Assembly: GCA_011319805.1 (NCBI GenBank)
Contig: SJRY01000250.1
Coordinates: forward strand, 682,001-746,000
DNA: 64,000 nucleotides
Origin: Macrocybe gigantea
Lineage: Eukaryota > Basidiomycota > Agaricomycetes > Agaricales > Callistosporiaceae
Direction: 5' to 3'
Shown here piece by piece: positions 10,421 through 22,533 of this stretch. The position numbers and the translations under genes are program-made. Position 1 is the stretch's first letter. Every line of letters starts with the position of its first letter. The notes under the pieces were generated by a model. The model saw only the letters and a list, made by a program, of their open reading frames with translations. It did not search any database and had not been told where the DNA came from.

Positions 10421-11922
10421 ATGACTCAATACTGGGAACCAGGCACTCAGTACAACTACGGCGATGTCGTAGAATTCGAGGGTGCGCCGTTGATTCCCAC
10501 AAATTATTCTGTGGCCTTAGCAATGTCTCTCAGGACACAAATACAAGATTATCCAACCTCATCGCTCTCAGGTGGACATCATTTTGTACGACTGGTTTCT
10601 CACTTACCGATCTTGCCATAGTCGGATTGGGCTCCTTCCGTCACTCCAGCTCTGTGGGGGCGTCTGCAAGACAACGACTCTGGATACGGCGGCGCCAATC
10701 AGCAGCATCAGCAACAGCAGCAACAGCAATCTTATCAACCGCCGTCTTATGACCAGAACCAAAGTCAACTCCAGCAAGGCGCGCAGACCACTCTTTTTGT
10801 TTGACTTGATTCTTACGAAACAACATAGCAGGGGAGAAGCCCTCTGACCAAGGTTCTCATGGCTCCAACGAAGACAAAAAACATTGGTATGACATCGACG
10901 ACCATCGCAAGCATCAGTTAGAGGTATGTGCTGTCCGCCAGCCGACTTCGAAGACATTTGTTCATTTTTGCGTCCAAGGTCGGAGGAGGGATTGCCGCCG
11001 GGGCGGCCTTACTTGCTGGGGGATACAAACTTTTTAAGGACCATGAAAAGCATCAGGATGAAGTAAAGCTCTCCCAAGTTCGACGGAATACAGACTTACC
11101 AATCATTTACAGAAAAAGGCCAACTCATGGGCTATGACGAACTGGCTCAATGAGGCTCAAGCCAGGACCGACGAGTTTAACAGGAATGGGCCCCGAGGCC
11201 CGGCGACGTGGGTTCTCAATCACGGCAAGACTATTCCTCAAGGTGCCATAGAAGTTGGCAAAGAACATTCCTGGTCTCTTTACATCTGTAGGGCTTTTCA
11301 CGATGTCAGTTACTCTGAGTCAATACGTTACCTTGCACTTTCCCTGACGGTATGTATTTTAGGGCGGAATACGTTCGTTCTGTTTCTCCTGTCCGAGCAA
11401 GTCACCAGCATCTTAATCTTGTACTATTTGTCAGAGATCGGTAAGGCATCTGATGCATTCAAAAAAGGCGCTGTCATCGGCTATAAACGGGAAGAAATTC
11501 ATGTATTATATGCAGCCTTGGAGGTGTCCTGGCTAGTCGCTGACGGCTGTTACAGCTTGACACGTATGAAATTCTACTCGGTGACACGAGGGGCCTGCGC
11601 TGGGTACAAGCTCACGGACGGTTGAATGTGGATGCTTTGGGCGCCCGGCCTGTAGAAGGCGGTCGCGAGAACGACGGAACTCCGTTATACATCGCACAAG
11701 CTCTCCACCATGGCGCGGTTCATCCTGGCAAGGCGAGCGAGAGATTAGATGGTAAGTGAAAGGTATATTTCATTCAAATACTGTATATGACCATGGCTGT
11801 CTAGGGGCCTACATCCCTTACGACGGCACTGAGAAAGAAGTCAAGGTTGGTGTCAGATTCACATCAGTTATAGATTGAAACTTATGGAGCGTCAGGACTA
11901 CCGTGTTCTGTGTTATGCCTAA
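10421..11922 (+). CDS. CBM5/12 carbohydrate-binding module plus DM9 (DUF3421) protein
   Basis: Modular protein of about 330 residues from about ten exons. The N-terminus MTQYWEPGTQYNYGDVVEFEG, then HKYKIIQPHRSQSDWAPS and VTPALWGRLQ, is a CBM5/12 chitin-binding-like module. A Gln-rich linker follows (QQHQQQQQQQ), then EDKKHWYDIDDHRKHQLE, a Gly/Ala-rich hydrophobic segment (GGGIAAGAALLAGGY), and a C-terminal DM9 region with GGIQIGKASDAFKKGAVIGY, WVQAHGRLNVDALGARPVEG, IAQALHHGAVHPGKASERL and a final AYIPYDGTEKEV. DM9 repeats bind mannose in invertebrate proteins. There is no secretion signal, so it is probably cytosolic or membrane-attached. One exon junction near 10750-10830 is uncertain (several possible donors). 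A TATA box at 10326 supports the start. Confidence 0.85.
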
Positions 11923-12080
11923 GTAGATCTCATCAATGAGTAACTGTTACCATGTCGCCTCCTATGTTGTAGTTGAAGAAATGATCTTGAACAATCATGT
12001 TTCGTATGGACGCGTCTCAACGCAAAGAGAAAGGAATTGGTATTCTCAAAACATCTCTACCGAAGCAATAGATACATGGA

Positions 12081-12886
12081 TTACCAGGCTTCGGTGTCCT
12101 TGACAACGCCTCTGACAGCATTTTCGTCGGAAAGCTGCTTTGCGTAGTTTCCGACAATCACGCAGCCCCCTTGAACGCGAAGGTTAAGTGAAGATATTCG
12201 AGAGGGGATAACGATCTACGCACAGATTTCGAATAACCAGACGATAATGAGTATCGTAACGGTCACGCCTTTTAAGATCTTTAAACCATCCTGGCACAGC
12301 TGGGTGGGGTTTTCGGCACTGGCGGCGGCATCAGAGGCGAGACACTCTTGGATGTATGACCCAGAATCGGCGAATACTCGATAGATTGCGTATCCGCCAA
12401 TACCCATGCTAAAAATGAGATGGCCTAGTAATGTGCCAAAGTAAAGTTTGATCAGCGAAATCCGACGAGCGATAGCTCCAACGAGACTAGAAGATGCAGT
12501 AGTTAGATTATCGGGCTGTCTGCCCTCAACATTGTGAAATAGCTAGTCACTCACCCCAACGCGGAGACAACGGCTAAGAGGGCGTACACGGTGATTGAAA
12601 TGGCCGCAGGAACCTTGTTCCCATCTAAAACAAACGATGACCGTCCAGTTGCAGCCACAGGCTTTCTAATTAGAGGCTGAACGAAGACTCACCGATACGG
12701 TGAAGCTGAAGTCCGCCAGCAACAGCTAGCACACCCCCGCCCAGTAGGCCTAGGAGAGCAATTATCTGTTAGCAAATAGTGAGCTCAACTTGAGGTCATG
12801 ATCTGAAATAACTATGCAAAGCGTACAACGACACCCGCTCGCACGGGAATGCAGCAGCAGAAGGTTCTTGTTGGGACGACAGTCAT
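12081..12886 (-). CDS. Four-helix membrane protein, fungal tetraspan-like
   Basis: Five exons give about 190 residues. It begins MTVVPTRTFCCCIPVRAG, a Cys cluster just before helix 1 that is common in small fungal tetraspan proteins, then VVIIALLGLLGGGVLAVAGG, a second helix ISITVYALLAVVSALGLVGA, a third LYFGTLLGHLIFSMGIGGY, a loop with two cysteines (YIQECLASDA...TQLCQD), a fourth helix VTVTILIIVWLFEI and a short tail ending KDTEAW. The Cys cluster may be palmitoylated and the loop cysteines may form a disulphide (inference). Function unknown. Frame is intact and it ends tail to tail with the DM9 gene. Confidence 0.75.
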
Positions 12887-13495
12887 GATAGTGAGATTAG
12901 TGGAGATTCTTCTTTTCTTCTTTTGGTTGAGATGTCCTGCAGAAAAAACGGGTCCAACCCTGTCGGATTCGTCTTCTTCTTTGCGTGGTGGGAGTAGGAC
13001 CAGCCTAAGTTGGGGACTAATTTTGGGGAGAGCGCCTTATAAACATTTCGGTCCATCATTGATACCCGGAGCGCAGCCCCTGCCTCAAGTCGGATGAAGC
13101 GGTGCACAAGTGCATCATGAAACCGAAACGTGATGGAGTCGGAGTGATTGTATCTACGTAAGGTGGCCTGCCAGCGCCAGACTCCATTGCACGGACAAGC
13201 ATTATTGGGCAACGTAATTTCGCCCAGCACGACGTTCTGCTGTGTGGACGAGATGGCAGACAAACCATGGCCGTATGACAACAAGTCACTAGTGGCTCTC
13301 ACAGTTCGCGAACATCAATTTTGTGTAAGGAATCAGTCTGTCGTCTCCATCTTCGTTATAAATTACATATTGTTTCGCTTTACGTCGAATAGAGATGTTG
13401 GCAGGGGATTAGGACATGTCAGATACAGTGCAGGTAACAAGAGGATGGTAGTACAATGCGTAAATTAACAGCGAGCATGGTTTGACGTAAAAACA
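12887..13495. other. Intergenic: upstream region of the tetraspan-like gene
   Basis: About 610 bases between two minus-strand genes. A minus-strand TATA-like element (TTTATAAG, 13036-13043) lies about 150 bases upstream of the tetraspan-like start. Nothing else supported. Confidence 0.45.
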
Positions 13496-14984
13496 TCATC
13501 TTTCCGGCGACACAGACACAGCGTCGTCAATATCCGTATACCATGTCATCAGGTGAACCTCTGGATCGCCGACTGCGGAGCGAGAGTGGTGGTGGTGGTG
13601 GTGATGTCTATGCTTCCGACGAGGTTTCGTTACTATGATGGCTTGAGGCTGCGACACTGCAGGCATCATGACTCCTGTCGCCATCGGCGTACCTATGTAA
13701 GGGCTTTGGCCGTAAGACATAGAGATACTACGGCTGCGGTGCCCGCCAGAGGGTATTAATTGCATCGGGGAACTCGGATACGCAGATCCCACTGACATCG
13801 CCGTGCCGGCATAAGAACCGTACGATCCATAACTTGAGGGCATGCCTGGCGGGATGGACGAGGGATAACCAACACTAGAAAAGGGTGTGCCGGGCATAGA
13901 AGAAGCGTAGCCAACGCTAGGTATTTGCATAGCATAGGACGCTGGCGGGGGAGTTCGATGACGTGATAATGATCGGGAAAGGTGATGATGAGAACGGGAT
14001 TGGAGGTGTGGAAAGGCGATTGCATCGTCATACGCGTACGGATCACCATATGAGCTACCAGAGCTGTAACGATGCCGAGGACGGGATCTGAATTCTTCTT
14101 CATATTCTTCTCGACTCTACAGGACGATGTCAGTGCTTGTACGAATGATCAGCGGGCTGCGATCTCACCTGATAAAAGATTATTGAGGCGGTATAAGCAG
14201 CGGCATCCGATGCGGTCAGACGAGTGTATTCATCCAAAGGACAGTTGGCATATTGCAGCAGCCGAGTGGCTATGTGATGTGAAGTTGACGAGATGTTGAA
14301 TTGAACTGTGAATCAATGCACACCTTCCGCGACTGCGAGGCCGATGAGAGCTTCTCTTTGCCTGGCAGGGTCTCCATTCAAAGGTTCGTAGATCCAAGAA
14401 TTATGTATCCAAGTGCGATAAGCTTCATAGGCTGCGGCATGGCCGATCTCGGTAGGGTGCATGCGGCTCAGTTCACCACCCTGAACATTAGAATAAGAGA
14501 TAAGTATAGAACAGCAGTAGGAAGAGCATTTACAATTCCGCCATATGCTCTGCGATGCCAATGCCTGGCTTCGTGTAAACCGACACCTAAGCCGCTGGAG
14601 AGTCCTGTCTGGTCTCGTACGCGGCTCCATGCATGATCAAAGAGTGTCCTAGTGGAGATGAGGTCTACATTAGATCCGCCAAATCGTGTTTGTGGGAAGG
14701 GTTGCAACGCACGGATCAGCACTATAGGCGTGGGCCCGGTAAAAATCCATTCCTCCCCCTATCGGGCACATATAAATGAGTGAATCTGAGGATGAGAAAA
14801 GTCGGGATGTGCAATAAATCTCACAGGAGGGCTGGACTTGAAAATTGGGCACAGGCGGCGGACCAAATTGGTACTATGAGGGTGGCAAGTGGGGTCGACT
14901 GACAGTAAGACATAGGAATGGGTGCGTGCATACCTGCATTGTGCCCCAGCCAGGTTGTGCTTGCTGGTAATAAGGGAACGACAT
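13496..14984 (-). CDS. Conserved hypothetical basidiomycete protein, His-rich tail
   Basis: No function recognised. About seven exons give about 380 residues. It starts MSFPYYQQAQPGWGTMQ, then PPPVPNFQVQPSWGGMDFYR, AHAYSADPT, a helical middle region with LHEARHWHRRAYGG, MHPTEIGHAAAYEAYRTW and EPLNGDPARQREALIGLAVA, and RLTASDAAAYTASIIFYQ. The last 200 residues are low complexity: Arg/Ser-rich, then Gly/Tyr/Ser/Pro-rich, then KHRHHHHHHHSRS before an ordered C-terminal end (VHLMTWYTDIDDA). The His run could bind metal ions (inference). Splice sites and frame are consistent throughout, so the gene is real. It shares a 298-base divergent promoter with COG5. Confidence 0.7.
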
Positions 14985-15282
14985 GTCGATAGGACGCAAG
15001 GAGGCGCTGAAGTAGTGGAATTAGCGACCAAGCGCTTAATGAGTAAGGAGTCAAAAGACCACGAGGTGTGGCAATTGAGACTTGGACCAAGTGGCACATG
15101 AAATGGAATTTTGTGACGATACATTTCGGAAACAACCAATCCATCATTCCTATGTCCTTTCTTTAAACAAATTCGTCGAGAAAAGAAAGAAAAGAGAAAA
15201 ACAAGTTTTGACAATAGTCAAGCAATGCCACGTGACTTCTCAACAAGTCAAGTAGTTTCCCTCGAGACTTTTTGAGTAACTG

Positions 15283-18200
15283 ATGTCTGGTGAGTCGTTC
15301 ATCCAAACTCCATAATATTTCAGCTAAGAGGTATAAAACTTAGACCTCAATGTATTTGCAAGTCAAGACTTTGATCCTGATGAATATGCCAATGCCATCC
15401 TGGCTGGCGAATCATATATTCCCCACTCCGACCCGCGATCTCCTGGAAAGACAACATTTAGCAATGCCCAAGAACAGCTCAAGAAGGAGGATATTTCTGT
15501 AGCTGTATCTAGACTTTCCGTCGGCGTCGAGGACATCTCGAAACAGATAAAAAATACCGCAAGTCACGTCATCCTCCAGCCCGTCCCGACACTCACGACC
15601 TTGCTAGGTCGCCTCTCACCACGAAGAACTTCTTTCTCAAGCTGCGAGCAGTAGCCAGCTGGGAGAGTCTCTGACATTAGTTCGCGGAGGTTTGAACGAG
15701 CTCGATGTGTCCTTGGCAAAGTAAGCCCCATTTTGTTATTCTCGGTTGTGGACCCACCTGCTTTGAACAGGCTTCGTTCCAAAATCCACGATCCTTATCT
15801 ATCTCTGCAGCGCCACGTGTCCAGACTGCAGAAGCTTCAATCAGCATCCGACGTCTTTCGACGCACTTCGCGTTTCATAATCTTGGCACGGAGGCTTCAC
15901 GCGCAGATGGCTGAAATCGAGGCATTATCGAGTCATACACACAGCACAACTCATGAGCAAGGCGAAAAGGAACGCAACTTGGCAAAAGCAGCACTAAGCG
16001 TGGCAGAACTAAGTGCGTCGAAAGGTTCGCCGACTGAACTCGATGGCGAATTCTCATTTTGAAAGTGACATTGCTCGACGGAGCTCCCATACGCTCCAAC
16101 GAAGGCGACCTGGTGACAAGTAGCGGAGCGATGAACGACACCGTTCCCCTGCGCTCTATCGATGTCGTCGCAGCACACATACCATCGATCGAAGACACTC
16201 GTGCCAAGATTACAGGTGAGATGGAAAGCATGGTATCTTCTGGTTTGAAGACACTGGTCCGTAAGTCGATAATGACCATTTTCCTTACACTAATTTGTGT
16301 TTCCTGCGCAAAGAATCAAACTCTGCTTGCATCCTCTCTTCAAACGGCTTACAACCTTCGTATATTGCCTGAACTGGTTCAAAGTCTTCTCCAGAATGTA
16401 TCCCAAGGTCTTGAGGAACGAATACGCAGTGCCTTTGACATATCTAAGATATCGAAGGATGCCTTGACGAAAGGTAAGCATGATATGTTGTTGCTCTCAG
16501 TTCCTCATCGTCCAACCTTTACCCCGGAGAGCAATCTTCTCCTCAATCGCCGACTGTGTATAGATCACGCATCAGGATGGAACCTACCAGCGTGACCGCT
16601 CCTCAGTTCGCGGCTGTCCTCTGGTCCTATCTCGAAGGGATGATCCAAGATATGGCAGATAGTTGCATCAAGGCAAACACGTTTGTGTCCATTTGTTCGA
16701 CTTTTTGACCCTCCAGTTAGGTGTACACATTAGAGAAAGTGCTTAAAATGAAGAAAGACGCGATCACCCAGATCAACTTTTTGGAGGAAGCAATGAAGGT
16801 AGCTTTCAGCTGAGACGTTTCGGCCTATTTGATGGCTCATACGTCAACTAGGTGTTAGACACTAAACCAAGTGCCGCATTGTGGACGTCGCTAAGCCAGT
16901 CCTTGGAGAAACATAGTCGAGAATCAATGAAAAGTAAGCGTTGTCCATTTAGCCAACTATCATCCTAACCATCGCTAGATTCCAGTTTTCTTCAACAGAC
17001 CTTGAGCACGGGATATACCAAACTCTTGAGGCTTTTCCACGATTTCTTTGCTAAAATCGCTGTTCATACCGACACGGTTTACACCCAGGCATTTCAAAGG
17101 TTTGCGTCGCTTCTCCCTAATGCTCTTTTTTTTTTTTTTTTTTTTTTTTTGCTCTGACATTTCTGTTGCTGATAGCCCCGAGACGATCCTTGTTCTTCGT
17201 GCCCTATGCAATTTTGAATCTCTCTATCTCTCGCGTTCGTCCAACAAATTGAATGAAGCAATTGGGCAAGCCTTCTCAGGAGGTGGGCGTGCTCCTCCTG
17301 GGCACAATGAAGGACAAGTCCTTGCTCGAGTTATAGTAAATGAACTCGATTCTGCAAAGTTCGATCCTATTTTGGTACGCTCAGTTGCTAAGAATGTCAT
17401 GAAGAGTCTCGAGATGATGTTGTCAAGAGCGGACGGCCTGGTGAGTTGAAGCTTTCATCGAAAGCCGCTGCTTCAGTCATTGTATCGCTAAACCAGACTC
17501 CAGACGCTTAGAGACAGAGGAACCGTGGCGCTGATAGGTCCAACGTCGACGCCACAACAAGTTTCCAATGGCCAAATAGCTTCTTTTCTCTATCATTGTT
17601 GGCAACGACTCGCGAAGCTCAAGGACGAACACTCGGAAGCCACCTACGCTATTCTTGCGCCAACAACACGGGTGCATTTTTGTCTTCCTGCTTTTCTCAA
17701 ACGTTGCTGAGTTCATTAGAGCATTCAAGAAGCATTTGAACGCCTGATGGAGCCAATGAGGACAGCTATATGGCGTGAACTAGGATCCATACTCGCAAAG
17801 CTGCACAGGCTTGATTTGGGCAAACCGCTCGATCCGAAGTCGGGAATTGGGGGTAGTCCTAGCCCATACATGAAAGACTTGGTTGAAAAATTGGCGTTCA
17901 TAAGAAGGGAAATCTTGACGCTGTACACTATTGGCGAAGCCAAGAATGAATGGTTTGTGATTCTCTTTCCTTTCCTTTCGTTATCGTCTGAGGGACTTCT
18001 GCGAAAGGGTCGTGGACATCGTAAAGTTCGTGACGAGGACGTTTGTTTTGCATGTGTCGATCGCGAAACCGCTGGGGGAAAATGGAAAGTTGCAGTTAAC
18101 GAGCGATATGACCGAACTGGAATTTGCTCTCTCTGCGTTTCTGGCGGAGAACACGCAAGACAAAAGAGGACTGGAAGTTATTGGGGATGATTACAGGACA

Positions 18201-18578
18201 TTGCGCGCTATGAGGTGTGTTGCAAACCCAAGAATGGGCATGCCATGTGCTGATGTTCGACGTTTCAGACACCTGCTGTTCCTCGAGAATGCACAGCTAG
18301 CAATGCCAGAAACCACTATTGGCCTTGCGCCGCTGATTGTGCTGCATCACATATTGGTTCGAGCTCCTATACCGTTGCCTCACACATTGCATGGATGGCA
18401 GGAGGCGGAGTACGTGCGGTGGATTGACGAGCACTCTGAGAGAGAAGCGTGGACGCTGATTGAGAGCTGCGTGGAACACTGGGAGAAGGTACACGAGGAC
18501 GGGGGGAGGAAGGGCGAGAGTACATTCAGCTGGTGCGGGTGGTGCTTGAGCGTGTTTCACGTGATCAAAAATAATTGA
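15283..18578 (+). CDS. COG5: Conserved oligomeric Golgi complex subunit 5
   Basis: Subunit of the COG tether needed for retrograde vesicle traffic within the Golgi. About 15 introns; roughly 840 residues. The start exon is three codons long (ATG TCT G) and joins to DLNVFASQDFDPDEYANAIL, a pattern typical of basidiomycete Cog5. Later blocks: EDISVAVSRLSVGVEDISKQ, VSLAKLRSKIHDPYLSLQRH, SRFIILARRLHAQMAEIE, LLASSLQTAYNLRILPELVQ, SRIRMEPTSVTAPQFAAVLW, KVYTLEKVLKMKKDAI, NFESLYLSRSSNKLNEAIGQ, DRGTVALIGPTSTPQQVSN. Introns 15559-15607 and probably 16673-16720 start with GC. In the last exon the frame breaks at a run of six G (18501-18506); one more G gives a typical ending EYIQLVRVVLERVSRDQK with stop at 18574. 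An intron contains T25 (17126-17150). Confidence 0.93.
17126..17150 (+). repeat. T25 homopolymer inside a COG5 intron
   Basis: Uninterrupted run of 25 T in the intron before the CCCCGAGACGATC exon. It may act as an extreme polypyrimidine tract, but homopolymers this long are also the least reliable part of an assembly. Confidence 0.9.
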
Positions 18579-18616
18579 TATAAAACTAAAAAGGGCAATA
18601 ATCGAAATTTCTTTTG

Positions 18617-19752
18617 ATGAGTCTCTTCGTTGCTCGAGTCAGAACACTCGCGAGGCCCCTTTGCGCCTCCTCCAGGGCCTTCACCGCCCCCGGTCCTCGC
18701 AGAAACGACGACCCAAAGCCTCCACAGCCCCCTAAACCCATCGATGACTCCACATCTGCCCTAGACTACAAGCGCGTTCACAAAGTGAGGCCACCCCCGC
18801 TACCCACTATGGACCTGCCTAGATCGCGCAGCGCAGAGGAGGCCGTCACAAACATCCTCTATAACACCCCACCCCCGAGCCTTCAACCCTTCAAAAAGTT
18901 TGCCTGCACTGCCTATTGACGTGAAATCCACTTCCCTAACAATTGACTTGTAGACATGTCCTCAACTGCCTTGTGCAGAACGAGCCTGGTGTGCTGTCAC
19001 GCGTTTCAGGCATTCTTGCCGGCAGAGGCTTCAACATCGACTCTTTGGTTGTGTGCCGCACCGAGATTCGGGACCTCAGCCGTATGTGCATTGTCTTGAG
19101 CGGCCAGGACGGTGTCGTGGAACAAGCTCGGAGGCAGTTGGAAGATTTGGTTCGCTCCTTCTATGCTGATCTCTCGGTCTGGACACTGATTTGAGCGCTC
19201 CAATAGGTTCCGGTCTGGGCGGTTTTGGACTACACGGAAACTCGGACAATTTCTCGGGAATTGCTTCTCGTCAAAGTCTCCATCCTGGGACCTGAATACC
19301 TTGAGGATCAATTGGCAGGAGGCCCTTCTCATGACCCACGCGCCGCGCCATCAAGCACACTTAACAAACAGCAACGCGAGGCGAACTTGGCCCACAATTT
19401 TGAACAAAGCGGCAACCCAGACCAGCTTGCCGAACTTCCGACGGCACCCCAGATGACACCGTCGCAGGCCCTTCGGATCAAACATCAACATATGCATTCC
19501 ATCTCCGTTCTTTGCCAACAATTTGGTGCCAAAATTGTGGACGTCAGTGAACACAGCGTTATCGTCGAGTTGACAGCCAAGACCTCGAGAGTGGAGGCCT
19601 TCTTGTCCCTTGTCAGGCCGTTTGGCATTCTGGAAGCTGCCAGGACAGGCTTGATGGCAATGCCTAGAACACCTATCACTTCCTCCAGTGACGCTGATGG
19701 GGTCGCGGACTCTGTGGAGGCCATAGATGCCAGTCTTCTCCCTCCAGGCTAG
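18617..19752 (+). CDS. ILV6: Acetolactate synthase regulatory (small) subunit, mitochondrial
   Basis: Regulatory subunit that stimulates acetolactate synthase and gives it valine feedback inhibition in branched-chain amino-acid synthesis. Three exons, about 340 residues. Residues 1-45 are basic, Ser/Ala-rich and look like a mitochondrial presequence. The ACT domain begins VLNCLVQNEPGVLSRVSGIL, then GRGFNIDSLVVCRTEI and SRMCIVLSGQDG; the second domain has RELLLVKVSILGPEY, ALRIKHQHMHSISVLCQQFG, VDVSEHSVIVELTAKTSRVE and RPFGILEAARTGLMAMPRTP. As in other fungi an insert separates the two halves. The true ATG is at 18617, only 38 bases after the COG5 stop, so its promoter must lie in COG5. Frame is intact. 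Confidence 0.95.
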
Positions 19753-19970
19753 CTCTAGTGCGCGCAGAGGGAAAAAAAAATTGCACGTCATTGATTTTGT
19801 TCTTACACATTAGCAATTTATACAGGATGTTGCATATGTGATAGACCTCTGCAACAAGGCAATTACGATAGGTTTGAGTCTGTTAAAGCATAATACAAGA
19901 TAAAAGCACAACCCCAGTGTGAAAAGTCGCAGTTCCCAATAATACTGATACCTATATTAAACCTTTGCGT

Positions 19971-22533
19971 CTACCGTCCATAGGATGCAATGGCTGAATT
20001 GATCTTCTCGAGCCATGCGTCTGCCAACTGAGCAGTCGACGCTGCATAACTCAGTGTTTTCGACGTCTGCAGGTCATGCACATATCATGTTAGCGAAAGA
20101 ACGCTTGAATACCGGCGACATACTGCAATCACAACAAATTCTCGTTCTCCTTTACGCTCGATGGTAGAAATGGCACCCCGGGTTTCTTTCTCCTTGTCCT
20201 TATCTTTGGATTTCTCCGGTGCCCGCAGAATCAGTTCAGACTTTATAGTCACGTCAGCGCCTTTTATTTGCTTAAGGCAAAAGAGCCGCTTCGAAGTCAG
20301 GACGAGAGCTCGTGTCTTGGGGCGGCTAGGGGGAACAGGAAGGGGTAGCAATCGACTGGCACGTCTTCTCAACGACCTAGCTTCAACTGGGGAGGCAAAA
20401 AGTACGTCTTCCCCAGCAGGAAGGTGCAGGGCAGAGGCACTGTCTCGCAATCAATATCATGACATCTCCGTAGGAAACTTGGACGTACAAGTCAAATTCG
20501 GATGGAAAGCCATTGCCTTGCACTGGCGACATCGCCTTGGTCCTACCCCTCGTTTCTTCCGGTTCTCCATTGCGATTTGCGGGCGCCGATAATGACCGCT
20601 CAGTGGAAACGTCCACCTGTTTCGGTAATTGAGCCAGTCGATCGGCAGTGCTACCATTAGAAGAACTCGAACGCGACGCTTGTGAAGGCTCTTCCGTCCG
20701 CTCCGGCTCGACCTCCGGACGCGCTGTCACATCTTTCAATTGCTCAATAGGATGGCGCGCAGTCGATTCTGTTCGCTGTCTTGTTAGGTTATGAGCCACA
20801 TCTCCTGGATAGTCAGGGTCTTGCTCGCCAAGTCCCTGTCCTGTGCCGTCAGAAGTGCTCTGTCGAACTTTGGGATAAGGCGAATCCGCATCGGATGCCC
20901 ACGCCAAACCGTCGTCGGAACCTTCGGCGCTGACCAGGTCGTCCCACTCTGCACCAATGTCCTTCCAATGATGTTCTGCGTCGTTGCTTAGCCTCGGCTC
21001 TTTCTTGTAAAGGCCTGGCTCCAATGGCGGGTGGGGCTCCGTCCACAAAGTATCCCAATTTATGGAAGAGAAGAATGGGTGCGAACGGAGTGCTTTCATG
21101 TCATTTGCAGTGCCTGCTCTGCCAACGCCTAGGCGATCCTCTGGTTTCCGGACCTGGAAACAGCTTGTCAAGAGCAGGATGAATGCTAATTAGGCATTAC
21201 CCACAAGCAGCTTCTTTATTAGATCCTGAGCTTCGGGGTCAAACCCATCAGGGAAGGTATAATCGAGTTGTTTGATTTTTTGCCACGTGAGATATTCCGA
21301 CAATCCTTGAAATGCAAATCGACCAGCAATCATTTGGTAAATTATGCAACCCAATGCCCAGAAATCCGAACTGCATGGATTGTGTCAATTCCATATGAGC
21401 GTGCCTTGAGGACAGCCACACCTTTTACTCGTCTCCTTCGCTTCGAGTAATTCTGGAGCAACATATTGAGCAGTTCCGACCCAAGTTTCTGCTCTATCTG
21501 TAACAGTAATGACGTTCAACATAATGCTTGATCGCTGCTCAGGGACATAAACTCACCACCCGACTCGAGAATTTTCCCAGTGCCAAAGTCTGTGATTTTG
21601 ATGCGATAATTGTCGTCCAGGAGGAGATTTTCGGGTTTAAGGTCACTTGAAAAGGATAGGTCGTTGAATGCTCACCTTGGAGACGTCGCGGCAAAGAAGA
21701 GGAAGCCTACCGATGGATAACATATTTTGAATGCATGTAATCGATCGCATCGATCACTTGTGCAGCGTAATATCGAGCGCAGTCGACCGAAAGCGAACCC
21801 AGTCTGGAGATGAGGCTTTGCATTTCCCCATTTCTCGCAAGATCGATGACAAAATCTAAGATGAAAAAGACTGAGCAGGTGATAACAATGCAGCGAGAAG
21901 AACGCACATAATCTCCATTCGTCCTGAAATGCATAATATAGACGCACAATGCCAGGATGACCAGCACCCAGTCGCACGAGCGCGTTCTTCTCCGCCAATG
22001 CCGTAAGCATCTTGTCCTTCTTGATAAGGTGCGACTTTTCGAGAACTTTGATAGCGTATTGCTGGCCCGTTCGGATATGTGTGGCAACTTTGACCTTGAT
22101 GAACGCTGAATTTTAGCATTGAGCGACGGACGGGAAATAACCGGCAACTCACAGTGGAATATGACCCTTCACCAAGTAAAGGACCAAACTTGAAGTCTTC
22201 CACGGACACCCCTGCGTTCCTAGTCCGGGACTTGGAGCGCGACTTTGAGCTGCGATTGGACGGTGATCCGGTCGGAGTTTCTGGCATCCCAAGTTCATGG
22301 GCGAGGTATGAGGGTGTCTGGGATGTGAGTGGGATCCGAGAGTGAGGGCTTAATGAGCGGGGGGCAGAGAAAGTGCGTGCCGGACGGGGACGTGGGGTAT
22401 TTAGGAGCGGGGACGGGCTCGAGTCAGAGCTTGAGGTAGAGATGACCGAAGCATTTCTACTGAGGGCAGAGAGGTTCGCGGCGGGAAGAGAGAGGTCCGG
22501 AGAGGATGGACCAGGACCGTCGACCTTGAGCAT
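19971..22533 (-). CDS. PDK1/Pkh-type AGC kinase (3-phosphoinositide-dependent kinase 1)
   Basis: Master kinase that phosphorylates the activation loop of other AGC kinases; orthologue of S. pombe Ksg1 and yeast Pkh1/2. About 720 residues. A Ser/Pro-rich N-terminus is followed by the kinase domain: glycine loop LLGEGSYSTV, ATHIRTGQQYAIKVLEKSHL (catalytic Lys), AEKNALVRLGAGHPGIVRLY, catalytic loop HRDLKPENLLL, DFGTGK, activation segment AETWVGTAQYVAPELL, SSDFWALGCIIYQM and RKPEDRLGVG. A long acidic/Ser-rich linker leads to a PDK1-type PH domain (DVLFASPVEARSLRRRASRL, ALVLTSKRLFCLKQI, C-terminal helix QLADAWLEKINSAIA). The linker-PH junction uses a strong GTACGT donor near 20500. All catalytic residues are present. 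Confidence 0.93.

Noticed and set aside
10690..10740. CAG/CAA repeat considered as a mobile or unstable repeat
   Set aside because: In frame it encodes the Gln-rich linker of the CBM-DM9 protein; it is short and mixed-codon.
13588..13606. GTG-repeat tract considered as a microsatellite feature
   Set aside because: It encodes the His run of the minus-strand protein, so it is explained by coding sequence.
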